Assembly: GCA_051867815.1 (NCBI GenBank)
Contig: JBJDZD010000050.1
Span: forward strand, 1 to 14,567
Length of the DNA stretch: 14,567 nt
From: CAG-390 sp051867815
GTDB taxonomy: Bacteria; Bacillota; Clostridia; Oscillospirales; CAG-272
Direction of reading: 5' to 3'
Shown piece by piece: positions 6,954 to 13,931 of the stretch. Each line of letters opens with the position of its first letter. Positions within the stretch are counted from its first letter, which is position 1. The position numbers were made by a program, and so were the translations under genes. Under the pieces are notes generated by a model, which was given only the letters and a program-made list of their open reading frames with translations, was not told where the DNA came from and made no database searches.

Positions 6954-8058
6954 AGCCCATAAAGCTCAAAAACAGCCGCTTATCTATATTACAAGACGTG
7001 CCGATATGCCGAAAATGCGCGCCCTGCTTATAAAGGCGGCGGTTATTTTGGTCGGTATCCTCTTCTGCGCACTCGTAACTGTCGTCATGACGGGCGAAAA
7101 TCCTCTCAAGGTGTTTGAAGCAATGGTGAAAGGAAGCTTCGGAACTCCCCGAAAGATATGGAATATGCTTCAGGCAACCGCCATCCTTCTCGGAATATCT
7201 CTTGCCGTCACACCTGCATTCAAAATGCGATTCTGGAATACGGGCGCTGAGGGTCAGGTACTCATCGGCATGCTTGCAAGCATCACTTGCATGTTCTATC
7301 TCGGGGACGCCATGCCGTCGTGGCTTCTCATACTCGTCTGCCTTGTCGCAAGCGTGGTCGCATCGGCAATATGGGCGGGTATTCCCGGATTCTTCAAGGC
7401 AATATGGAACACCAACGAAACCCTTTTTACCCTCATGATGAACTACGTTGCGTCACAGCTCGTATCGTTCCTCATCTTTGTTTGGGTGCCCAGCGGTTCC
7501 ATGGTTCTCGGCCTTGTCAACGCAGACACTAAGAGCGGCTGGTTCCCGTCGATAGGCGGACAGAAGTATCTGCTCAATATCATTATTGTCGCAGTCCTAA
7601 CGCTTGCGGTATATATTTATCTTACCAAGAGCAAGCAGGGCTACGAGATCTCCGTCGTCGGCGAAAGTGAAAACACCGCGCGATACATTGGTATCAACGT
7701 TAAAAAGGTCATCATTCGTACAGTTATCATATCCGGTGCTTTATGCGGAATCATGGGTTGGATACTCGCCTGCGGTACGGACCATTCGATAAATCCGAGT
7801 GCCGTCTGCGGCAACGGATTTACCGCCATCATGGTCTCATGGATGTCCAAATTCAACCCGATAACCATGATCTTTTCCTCGTTCCTTGTTTGCTTTTTGC
7901 AGAATGGCGCCGGCGAGATCGCGTCTAATCTCAACCTCAATTCAAGCGTCGGTGAGGTGCTGACCGGTATAATGATACTTTTCGTTATAAGCAGCGAATT
8001 TTTCGTCAGTTATGAGATACACTTAAGAAAGAAGAAAAGCAAGGAGGCACACGAATAA
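6943..8058 (+). CDS. ABC transporter permease, BMP/nucleoside type, first subunit (NupP/YufP-like)
   Basis: A 371-residue integral membrane protein of the branched-chain amino acid/sugar permease superfamily, in the nucleoside branch. After a basic N-terminus there are about eight to nine hydrophobic segments from residue 25 to 355, then a lysine-rich C-terminal tail. Family motifs include LAVTPAFKMRFWNTGAEGQ near residues 87-105 (the coupling region of nucleoside permeases), TLFTLMMNYVA, and YEISVVGESENTARYIGINV. The last is the cytoplasmic loop that contacts the ATPase. A full-strength AAAGGAGG at 6926-6933 lies 9 bases before the ATG, inside the end of the ATPase gene. The stop codon overlaps the next ATG in TAATG. 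It pairs with the following permease to form the membrane channel. The length is normal for the family. Confidence 0.92.
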   Translation: MQNKAHKAQKQPLIYITRRADMPKMRALLIKAAVILVGILFCALVTVVMTGENPLKVFEAMVKGSFGTPRKIWNMLQATAILLGISLAVTPAFKMRFWNTGAEGQVLIGMLASITCMFYLGDAMPSWLLILVCLVASVVASAIWAGIPGFFKAIWNTNETLFTLMMNYVASQLVSFLIFVWVPSGSMVLGLVNADTKSGWFPSIGGQKYLLNIIIVAVLTLAVYIYLTKSKQGYEISVVGESENTARYIGINVKKVIIRTVIISGALCGIMGWILACGTDHSINPSAVCGNGFTAIMVSWMSKFNPITMIFSSFLVCFLQNGAGEIASNLNLNSSVGEVLTGIMILFVISSEFFVSYEIHLRKKKSKEAHE

Positions 8059-9050
8059 TGGAAATATTCGCAAAGATAATGGCTTTCATCTCTGCCGCCA
8101 TAATTCAAGGCACTCCTCTTCTTTTCGGTGCAACCGGTGAGATAATAACGGAGAAGAGCGGTAACCTCAATCTCGGCATCCCCGGTATCATGTATATCGG
8201 CGGCATATCCGGCATCATCGGCGGCTATCTCTACGAGCATTTCTGCGCAGAGCCGATACCCGTGTTGTGCGTGCTGATTTCGCTTCTTGCCTCTGTAGTC
8301 GGCTCCGTACTCGTTGCCTTCATTTACAGCTTTTTGACCATAACTCTCAAGGCAAATCAAAACGTCGTCGGCCTTGCGCTGACCACACTCGGAGTGGGTC
8401 TGGGCAACTTCTACGGCGGCTCGCTTCTTAAGTTCTTCGGTGAGAGCGGCTCCATCTCATTACTTACCACCGGAAACGCTTATAAAACCAAGATTCCGTT
8501 CCTTTCCGACCATCTCGGAATAGTCGGAGAAACCTTTTTCTCCTTTGGCTTTTTGGTCTATCTTGCGGTGATCATTGCTCTTTTGGCGCAATGGTTCATC
8601 GGCAAGACCCGTATTGGACTTAATCTGCGCGCGGTCGGTGAAAATCCGGCAACTGCGGATGCCGCCGGAATCAATGTTTCGCTCTACAAATATGTTGCCA
8701 CCTGCGTCGGCGGTGCCATTGCAGGACTCGGCGGACTTTATTTCGTAATGGACTACACGACCGGCGCGTGGACGAACAACGGTTTCGGTGACCGCGGCTG
8801 GCTTGCGATCGCTATCGTGATTTTTGCGCTTTGGAAGCCGAGATCCGCAATACTCAGCTCCTATATCTTCGGCGGACTTTACATCGCCAGCGTATTTATT
8901 TCGGGACTTTCGGGAAGCACCAAGGAACTCATCAAAATGCTGCCCTACCTCGTAACCATCGTTGTTCTCGTCTTTACAAGCTCACGCAAAAAGAGAGAGC
9001 ATCAGCCCCCGGCGGCTCTCGGACAGTCCTATTTCAGAGAAGAAAGATAA
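8058..9050 (+). CDS. ABC transporter permease, BMP/nucleoside type, second subunit (NupQ/YufQ-like)
   Basis: 330 residues and the partner of the preceding permease. It begins with a hydrophobic helix and the conserved ATGEIITEKSGNLNLGIPG segment near residues 26-44, the hallmark of this subfamily (membership of the E/S-G-x-x-NxGxxG class). GLNLRAVGENPATADAAGINV near 193-213 is the ATPase-contact loop, and YFVMDYTTGAWTNNGFGDRGW near 232-252 is also typical. Six to eight further hydrophobic segments are present. The ATG overlaps the stop of the previous gene by one base (TAATG), and AAGGAGG at 8041-8047 drives it, so translation is coupled. The C-terminus is basic and soluble (SSRKKREHQPP). The biotin ligase gene follows after three bases. 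Confidence 0.92.
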   Translation: MEIFAKIMAFISAAIIQGTPLLFGATGEIITEKSGNLNLGIPGIMYIGGISGIIGGYLYEHFCAEPIPVLCVLISLLASVVGSVLVAFIYSFLTITLKANQNVVGLALTTLGVGLGNFYGGSLLKFFGESGSISLLTTGNAYKTKIPFLSDHLGIVGETFFSFGFLVYLAVIIALLAQWFIGKTRIGLNLRAVGENPATADAAGINVSLYKYVATCVGGAIAGLGGLYFVMDYTTGAWTNNGFGDRGWLAIAIVIFALWKPRSAILSSYIFGGLYIASVFISGLSGSTKELIKMLPYLVTIVVLVFTSSRKKREHQPPAALGQSYFREER

Positions 9051-9053
9051 CCA

Positions 9054-9776
9054 ATGGAAATATTCAGATTTGACACTATTGACTCTACGTTTGTCGAAGC
9101 CGGCAGGCGGATCCCGGAGCTTGGCAGCGGAGCGTATCTTTTTACCGCTCGCGAGCAGACCGCAGGCAGGGACAGCGGCACATATACGTTTTATTCCCCC
9201 AAGGATAACGGTATTTACGCCACCCTCCTGCTCGTCGGAGATTATGCCGATGTTTTCGCCCCCGAATTTTCATCAAAGCTCGGCGCGTTTACGACCCTGA
9301 CGGTAACGGAGACGGTGCTTGACGCATGCTCGGACTTTGATCAGCGTCTCGGCATCAAGTGGATCAACGACCTTTTGCTCGACGGCAAGAAATACGGCGG
9401 CGTTATAACCGCAGTAACCGTTAAGGAAGGCAGGGTCACATCCATTCGCATCGGCTACTGTATTAATACGGGCTACGCCGAAATGCCGGAGGGTCTTCAG
9501 GGCAGAACTACCACACTCGCCCTCAATCCCGAGGACACTGAAAAGCTCATGATAGAAATCGCAGACCGACTCTGCAATAAATTGCCCGACGTCGACCAGG
9601 ATAAACTCTACCGTGACTATGTTAAATACTGCACGACCCCCGGAAGAAGCATTATGCTTCCGGACGGCAGATGCGGTACCGCGCTCAGCGTCGCTTCGGA
9701 TTTTTCGTTGATATTTTCGGTAGAGGGTAAACGCCCCGAGTTCATCAACTCGACCGCCGGCCTGATAATTTTATAA
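9054..9776 (+). CDS. birA: Biotin--protein ligase, catalytic domain only, with altered biotin loop
   Basis: 240 residues with the BPL/LplA catalytic fold and small C-terminal domain but no N-terminal DNA-binding domain, so it should be a monofunctional ligase. Such enzymes attach biotin to carboxyl carrier proteins through biotinyl-AMP. Motifs: FDTIDST (6-12), EQTAGR (34-39), GIKWINDLLLDGKK (100-113, matching KWPND and the following catalytic Lys), IGYCINT in place of the usual GIGINV, and a C-terminal barrel starting near GRSIMLPDG. The biotin/AMP loop, normally GRGRRG, reads GRDSGT at 38-43, so only the first two residues fit. Either the ligase has unusual kinetics or it uses another acyl substrate. 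It starts 3 bases after the permease stop with only a weak purine-rich ribosome site, so it is likely translated by coupling. A terminator follows at once. Confidence 0.82.
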   Translation: MEIFRFDTIDSTFVEAGRRIPELGSGAYLFTAREQTAGRDSGTYTFYSPKDNGIYATLLLVGDYADVFAPEFSSKLGAFTTLTVTETVLDACSDFDQRLGIKWINDLLLDGKKYGGVITAVTVKEGRVTSIRIGYCINTGYAEMPEGLQGRTTTLALNPEDTEKLMIEIADRLCNKLPDVDQDKLYRDYVKYCTTPGRSIMLPDGRCGTALSVASDFSLIFSVEGKRPEFINSTAGLIIL

Positions 9777-9781
9777 CGGCA

Positions 9782-9809
9782 AAAGCCCGAGGGTCTTCCC
9801 TCGGGCTTT
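9782..9809 (+). terminator. Intrinsic terminator of the purine-transport operon
   Basis: AAAGCCCGAGGG (9782-9793) and CCCTCGGGCTTT (9798-9809) form a perfect 12-bp stem with a TCTT loop, 5 bases after the ligase stop codon. The stem ends in TTT and is A/T flanked on both sides, so it may work in both directions. Confidence 0.88.
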
Positions 9810-9811
9810 GC

Positions 9812-9839
9812 ACGTCCCGTCAATATTTATCATAATATG
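9812..9839 (+). promoter_or_regulatory. Candidate dpaAB promoter (sigma-K-like or weak sigma-A)
   Basis: The promoter must lie in the 60 bases between the terminator and the dpaA ATG. An AC at 9812-9813 with 17 bases to CATAATATG (9831-9839) is one mismatch from the mother-cell sigma-K pattern (AC, then CATANNNTA). The same place also reads TTGCAC-17-CATAAT, a poor sigma-A match. The choice cannot be made from sequence alone. Confidence 0.3.
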
Positions 9840-9869
9840 TAATGTAAGATTATTTTATGAGGATATGAC

Positions 9870-10763
9870 ATGAAGAATAATATAAAAATTGCCCTGCTCG
9901 GAGGTGACGCACGCCAGCATTACTTGTCCGCCATGCTTGCAGAGCAAGGCTATGAATGTGCGGTATGGGGTATGGGAGACGGAAATATCGGAAAGGCCGT
10001 GCGTTGCCGTGAAGTTAAATGTGCAATTACCGGCGCTTCCGCGATTGTTTTGCCGTTGCCGGCAAGCTCTGACGGTTCAACCGTCAACTGCCCCCTTGCC
10101 AATTCCGACGAGAAGGTCAAGCTGACATACCTTCTTGATAACGTAAGTGTGCCCATATTCGCCGGAAAGCCGGGCGAAACCTTTATAAATCTTGCCAAAG
10201 AGAAGGGCAAGCATGTGATTGACTATTTTGAATCCGAAAGCATGCAGATAAGAAACGCCGTTCCCACAGCCGAGGGAGCAATATCCATTGCAATGCAATA
10301 CATGAAAAGAACGGTTTGCGGATGTCGTGCTGGCGTTGTCGGTTATGGCAGAATAGGCAAGATGCTTTCTCATCTGCTTTTGAGAATGGGCGCACATGTT
10401 ACGGTTGCGGCGCGTAATTGCCGCCAGCTGTCCGAGGCTTCCTCTTACGGTTGCTCGGTCGTGCGCCTGAGTGCAGAAGCGCCTCTCGGCGGCCTCGAGA
10501 AACTTGCGTTCGGCTATGATGTTATTTTCAATACCGTACCGTATCGGCTCTTTGACAGAAAAGTTATCTCAAAGCTCTCGCCGGATACTCTCATGATCGA
10601 CCTCGCATCCGTTCCCGGCGGCGTTGATTTTCTTGCGGCAAAGGAGAGGGGAATCAATGCCGTCTGGGCACTCTCACTTCCCGGTAAATACGCCCCGGAA
10701 AGCGCAGGCAGGATAATAGGAGAAACACTTCTCGAATATTTTGAAAGAGAGGGAATTACATGA
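9870..10763 (+). CDS. dpaA: Dipicolinate synthase subunit A
   Basis: 297 residues, matching DpaA/SpoVFA throughout. It works with DpaB in the mother cell to oxidise dihydrodipicolinate (from the lysine pathway) to dipicolinic acid, which is loaded into the spore core. The N-terminal domain opens with IALLGGDARQHYLSAML, typical of the family. The second Rossmann domain carries the NAD(P)-binding GVVGYGRIG (155-163) followed by MGAHVTVAARN. The C-terminal part has IFNTVPYRLF and LIDLASVPGGVD. The start is supported by TGAGGA ending at 9863, with 6 bases to the ATG. The ATGA overlap with dpaB shows translational coupling. In Bacillus the pair is followed by asd-dapG-dapA; here a terminator follows dpaB, so the pair stands alone. 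It is strong evidence that the organism forms endospores. Confidence 0.95.
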   Translation: MKNNIKIALLGGDARQHYLSAMLAEQGYECAVWGMGDGNIGKAVRCREVKCAITGASAIVLPLPASSDGSTVNCPLANSDEKVKLTYLLDNVSVPIFAGKPGETFINLAKEKGKHVIDYFESESMQIRNAVPTAEGAISIAMQYMKRTVCGCRAGVVGYGRIGKMLSHLLLRMGAHVTVAARNCRQLSEASSYGCSVVRLSAEAPLGGLEKLAFGYDVIFNTVPYRLFDRKVISKLSPDTLMIDLASVPGGVDFLAAKERGINAVWALSLPGKYAPESAGRIIGETLLEYFEREGIT

Positions 10764-11326
10764 AAATAGGATATGCCCTTTGCGGCTCCTTTTGTACCTT
10801 CGCACAGGCAATCGAACAGCTTGATGCTCTCGCCAAAGCAGGCCATGAGCTTGTCCCGATCATGAGCTTTAATGCATCGTCCATAGATACCCGTTTCGGC
10901 AGAGCCGCCGACCATATAGAACGAATCGAATCAATCTGTCAAAGAAAGATTATAAATACGATAGAAACCGCCGAGCCGCTCGGCCCCAAGGAAAAGCTTG
11001 ACCTGCTCATCATCTCGCCCTGCACCGGAAATACCCTTGCCAAGCTTGCCGCAGGCATCACGGACACACCCGTGACCATGGCGGCAAAGGCGCATCTGCG
11101 CTGTGACCGTCCGCTTCTTATCGCACTTGCGACCAACGACGGTCTTTCCGCAAATCTTTCGAACCTCAACGCAATGCTGAAGCGAAAAAGCGTATATCTG
11201 GTTCCCATGAAGCAGGATGACCCGGATAAAAAGCCACATTCACTGGTTTGCGATTTTCGAAGCTTGCCCGAGGCAATCACCTGTGCGATGCGCGGTGAAC
11301 AGCTCCGCCCCTTGTTTTTGCATTGA
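10760..11326 (+). CDS. dpaB: Dipicolinate synthase subunit B (flavoprotein fold)
   Basis: 188 residues, the DpaB/SpoVFB partner of DpaA. It has the phosphopantothenoylcysteine-decarboxylase-like flavoprotein fold: IGYALCGSFCTF at 3-14 (phosphate-binding turn), VPIMSFNAS, and the central DLLIISPCTGNTLAKLAAGITDTPVTMAAKAHLR region (residues about 77-114), characteristic of the family. Near the C-terminus, PHSLVCDF is the conserved segment of DpaB. The ATG lies within the dpaA stop (ATGA), with GAGAGGG at 10747-10753 as ribosome site. The length is slightly under the usual 195-200 residues but all motifs are present. The terminator starts 8 bases after the stop. Confidence 0.94.
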   Translation: MKIGYALCGSFCTFAQAIEQLDALAKAGHELVPIMSFNASSIDTRFGRAADHIERIESICQRKIINTIETAEPLGPKEKLDLLIISPCTGNTLAKLAAGITDTPVTMAAKAHLRCDRPLLIALATNDGLSANLSNLNAMLKRKSVYLVPMKQDDPDKKPHSLVCDFRSLPEAITCAMRGEQLRPLFLH

Positions 11327-11333
11327 CGGCGGT

Positions 11334-11369
11334 AAAATCCTTCTCTACCTTTGGCGGAGAAGGATTTTT
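11334..11369 (+). terminator. Intrinsic terminator after dpaAB
   Basis: AAAATCCTTCTC (11334-11345) pairs with GAGAAGGATTTT (11357-11368) in a perfect 12-bp stem with an 11-base loop that can tighten by a CC/GG pair. It ends in a TTTTT run. The A-rich 5' arm means it could also act on the opposite strand. Confidence 0.88.
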
Positions 11370-11379
11370 GCGTTTTCTA

Positions 11380-11408
11380 TTGAATTTTCGATTTAATTGT
11401 GCTATAAT
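11380..11408 (+). promoter_or_regulatory. Sigma-A promoter of metY-metA
   Basis: TTGAAT (11380-11385), a 17-base spacer, and a perfect TATAAT (11403-11408). The start site would be near 11415, leaving a leader of only about 42 bases before the metY ATG. That is too short for an S-box (SAM) riboswitch or T-box. The promoter begins only 11 bases after the preceding terminator. Confidence 0.85.
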
Positions 11409-11428
11409 TACCTTGTTTATTATATTCA

Positions 11429-11442
11429 GGGCAAAATTGCCC
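11429..11442 (+). repeat. Small inverted repeat in the metY leader
   Basis: GGGCAA-AA-TTGCCC lies between the predicted start site and the ribosome site (GAGG 11448-11451). It could be a repressor operator or a minimal leader hairpin near the Shine-Dalgarno. No known methionine-regulator motif was recognised. Confidence 0.4.
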
Positions 11443-11456
11443 GAAGCGAGGTAAAA

Positions 11457-12740
11457 ATGTCAGATTTCAAGCTTGAGACAAAATGTATTCAGTCGGGCTA
11501 CAATCCCGGCAACGGTGAGCCGCGCGTTCTCCCTATATATCAAAGCACAACATATAAATACTGCTCATCCGCAGAGGTCGGCGACCTCTTTGACATTAAG
11601 GCAGACGGTCACATGTATTCCCGCATCTCCAATCCCACGGTTGCCGAGGTGGAGAAGAAGATAGCCGATCTCGAAGGCGGCACCGGTGCGATCCTTTGCT
11701 CCTCCGGAATGGCGGCAATCCTTCTTGCGGTTCTCAATATTGCCAAGGCAGGTCAGAATATAGTATCGCTCGTCTCGGTTTACGGCGGCACGGTAAACCT
11801 TTTCAACGTCACCCTCAAGCGCTTCGGCATCGACGTCCGTTTCGTAACCGCATCCATGACCGACGATGAGATTGAAGCGCAGATAGACGAAAATACCCGT
11901 ATGTTCTACGGCGAGACGCTCTCCAACCCCGCGCTCGATGTTTTCGACTTCGACCGCTTCTCCGCGCTCTCCCATAAGCACGGAATCCCCCTCGTCGTCG
12001 ATAACACCTTCCCGACGCCCATGCTTTGCCGTCCCTTTGAGCTTGGCGCGGATATCATCGTCCATTCGACGACAAAGTACATGGACGGCCACGCTACGGT
12101 TGTCGGCGGCTGTGTAGTCGACGGCGGCAAATTTAATTGGGCGGCGGACCCCGAGAGGTGGAGCGAGCTAAACGACCCCGACCCCTCATATCACGGCGTT
12201 GCGTACGTCAAGCAGTTCGGCAACGACAAGGCTTACATAACCAAGGCGCGTGTTCAGCTCGTTCGCGACATGGGTATTCCCATGACGGCAATGAGCGCAT
12301 TCCTGCTCAATCTCGGCCTTGAAACGCTTCATCTGCGCATGGAAAGACATTGCTCTAACGCCCTTGCCGTATCTGAGTATCTTTCCGCGCACGAAAAGAT
12401 TGAAAGCGTTTCTTATCCCGGACTTGAGGGCGACAAGCAACACGAGCTTGCACAGAAATATCTGCCGAACGGTTGCGCCGGAGTGATTTCTTTCGTCATT
12501 AAGGGAGGCCGCGATTCTGCGGTCAGGTTCATGGATTCGCTTAAGCTCGCCGCAATAGTCGTTCACGTTGCGGATTCACGCACGAGCGTGCTCAATCCGG
12601 CGTCTACCACACATCGCCAGCTCACAGACGAACAGCTGGCCGCTTCGGGCATCCCTGCAGGACTTGTCCGTCTTTCGGTCGGCACCGAGCATATCGACGA
12701 TATTATTGCCGATATCGAGCAGGCGCTTCAAAATGCATAA
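11457..12740 (+). CDS. metY: O-acetylhomoserine sulfhydrylase (aminocarboxypropyltransferase)
   Basis: 427 residues, a PLP-dependent enzyme of the Cys/Met metabolism family in the cytoplasm. It converts O-acetylhomoserine plus sulfide to homocysteine and acetate. The start at 11457 is chosen because GAGG at 11448-11451 lies 5 bases upstream and homologues begin near FKLETKCIQSGY; an upstream in-frame TTG at 11397 would overlap the -10 box. Motifs: MYSRISNPT (PLP-phosphate contacts from the neighbour subunit), SSGMAAI, SVYGGTVNLF, YGETLSNPALDV, VVDNTF (the Asp that binds the pyridine nitrogen), and HSTTKYMDGHA with the Schiff-base Lys207. LVRLSVGTEHIDDIIADI closes the protein. The insert after the PLP lysine (FNWAADPERW and following) separates MetY from the shorter cystathionine gamma-synthases. 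It is followed 13 bases later by metA, which supplies its substrate. Confidence 0.95.
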   Translation: MSDFKLETKCIQSGYNPGNGEPRVLPIYQSTTYKYCSSAEVGDLFDIKADGHMYSRISNPTVAEVEKKIADLEGGTGAILCSSGMAAILLAVLNIAKAGQNIVSLVSVYGGTVNLFNVTLKRFGIDVRFVTASMTDDEIEAQIDENTRMFYGETLSNPALDVFDFDRFSALSHKHGIPLVVDNTFPTPMLCRPFELGADIIVHSTTKYMDGHATVVGGCVVDGGKFNWAADPERWSELNDPDPSYHGVAYVKQFGNDKAYITKARVQLVRDMGIPMTAMSAFLLNLGLETLHLRMERHCSNALAVSEYLSAHEKIESVSYPGLEGDKQHELAQKYLPNGCAGVISFVIKGGRDSAVRFMDSLKLAAIVVHVADSRTSVLNPASTTHRQLTDEQLAASGIPAGLVRLSVGTEHIDDIIADIEQALQNA

Positions 12741-12753
12741 ATCGGAGTAAGAT

Positions 12754-13671
12754 ATGCCTATTAAAATACCCAATCTTTTGCCTGCAACTCAAACCCTGCT
12801 GGACGAAAACATCTTCGTAATGACGGAGACCCGTGCGATAACGCAGGATATCAGACCGCTTCACATTCTGATGCTCAATCTGATGCCGCAAAAGATAACA
12901 ACGGAAACGCAGATAGCGCGACTCATCGGTAACACGCCCCTTCAGGTCGAGCTTGAACTGCTGCAAACCGCCACGCACAAGGCGACTCACACCTCAGCCG
13001 AGCACATGCTCGCATTCTACAAGACCTTTGATGAGGTAAAGCACAAGAAGTACGACGGCATGATAATCACCGGCGCACCCGTCGAGCAAATGGAATTTGA
13101 ACAGGTCAGCTATTGGCAGGAGCTGTGCGAGATAATGGAGTGGAGTAAAAAGCACGTAACGAGTACGTTTCATATCTGCTGGGGCGCTCAGGCAGGGCTT
13201 TATTACCACTACGGTATCAAAAAGTACCCACTTGAGCGGAAGCTTTTCGGTGTGTTCGAGCATACCGTTGACCGCCGTTCGTCCATGCTGTTCCGCGGCT
13301 TTGACGATGTATTCTTTGTTCCTCATTCGCGCCATACGACCGTCCGCACGGAGGACGTGGAAGCGCACCCGGAGCTTAAGATATTGTCCACCTCACCCGT
13401 CGCAGGGCTTTACGCATGCGCGACCGACCGTGGACGCCAGATATTTATCACGGGTCATTCCGAATACGATGCCGGAACACTCCGCGCCGAGTATCTGCGC
13501 GATAAGAACGCCGGCCTGCCTATCGACATTCCCGTGAATTATTTCCCGAACGACGACGACACCCTCGAGCCGATAGTAAAGTGGCGCAGTTGCGCAAACC
13601 TGCTTTATTCAAATTGGCTCAACTACTTCGTCTATCAGACCACCCCCTACGACAGAGAACAGATAACCTGA
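12754..13671 (+). CDS. metAA: Homoserine O-acetyltransferase (MetA/HTS family, Glu111 type)
   Basis: 305 residues, close to the 301-309 usual for MetA. It activates homoserine for methionine synthesis. Catalytic residues fall at the standard numbers: Cys142 in FHICWGAQAGL, His235 and Glu237 in GHSEYD, and Lys47 in MPQKI. Substrate choice in this family depends on residue 111: Gly (E. coli) goes with succinyl-CoA, Glu (Bacillus cereus type) with acetyl-CoA. Here APVEQMEFEQ places Glu at exactly 111, so acetyl-CoA is predicted although many pipelines would label it a succinyltransferase. This fits metY upstream, which needs O-acetylhomoserine. GGAG at 12744-12747 lies 6 bases before the ATG. 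A strong terminator follows. Confidence 0.94.
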   Translation: MPIKIPNLLPATQTLLDENIFVMTETRAITQDIRPLHILMLNLMPQKITTETQIARLIGNTPLQVELELLQTATHKATHTSAEHMLAFYKTFDEVKHKKYDGMIITGAPVEQMEFEQVSYWQELCEIMEWSKKHVTSTFHICWGAQAGLYYHYGIKKYPLERKLFGVFEHTVDRRSSMLFRGFDDVFFVPHSRHTTVRTEDVEAHPELKILSTSPVAGLYACATDRGRQIFITGHSEYDAGTLRAEYLRDKNAGLPIDIPVNYFPNDDDTLEPIVKWRSCANLLYSNWLNYFVYQTTPYDREQIT

Positions 13672-13729
13672 TAACGCAGGCTGTAACGCTGTTTTTCGGA
13701 ATATATTTATATGAATCAGTGTGCCTGTC

Positions 13730-13772
13730 GGGCGAGGACGGACGGCTTTTGACGTTCGTCCTCGCCCTTTTG
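13730..13772 (+). terminator. Strong intrinsic terminator after metA
   Basis: The arms 13730-13744 and 13753-13767 form a 15-bp stem (one G-T pair) beginning GGGCGAGGACG and ending CGTCCTCGCCC, with an 8-base loop, followed by TTTTGT. It is the most stable hairpin in the window. It ends the metY-metA transcript about 60 bases after the metA stop. Confidence 0.9.
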
Positions 13773-13837
13773 TCTCGCCATTTTGCGCTTTGGCGTGCTT
13801 GTGAAACGGGAAAACCGATTTTACGCAACCAAACATA

Positions 13838-13858
13838 ACAAAAATTCAACATTTTTGT
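13838..13858 (+). repeat. A/T hairpin upstream of the last ABC gene
   Basis: ACAAAAAT (13838-13845) and ATTTTTGT (13851-13858) flank TCAAC. It lies 14 bases upstream of the -35 box at 13872. It may be an UP-like A/T-rich element or a weak stem; no role can be assigned. The rest of the 13672-13931 gap holds the metA terminator, this repeat and the next promoter, with no credible gene. Confidence 0.4.
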
Positions 13859-13871
13859 CATGTGCGGTTGG

Positions 13872-13900
13872 TTGATTCTCATGCAACCGTATGTTACAAT
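13872..13900 (+). promoter_or_regulatory. Sigma-A promoter of the ABC ATPase gene, overlapped by an inverted repeat
   Basis: TTGATT (13872-13877), a 17-base spacer, then TACAAT (13895-13900). An inverted repeat, CGGTTG (13865-13870) with CAACCG (13884-13889), has one arm just upstream of the -35 box and the other inside the spacer. This is a good position for a repressor, such as the GntR-type regulators that often control this kind of ABC operon. No regulator gene lies in the window. Confidence 0.65.
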
Positions 13901-13931
13901 ATTCATACAAATCGTAATGTGTGAGGTTATC

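Noticed and set aside
11397..11456. Upstream TTG start for metY
   Set aside because: It overlaps the -10 box and lies before the likely transcription start. ATG 11457 has a good ribosome site.
11409..11456. SAM riboswitch or T-box before metY
   Set aside because: The leader between promoter and start codon is about 42 bases and contains no S-box or T-box motifs.
11565..12092. Minus-strand open frame of 175 codons inside metY
   Set aside because: Shadow of metY; no ribosome site, and the translated sequence resembles no known family.
13581..13838. Plus-strand open frame of 85 codons across the end of metA
   Set aside because: It runs through the metA stop and straight across the strong terminator at 13730-13772 in another frame, with no ribosome site.
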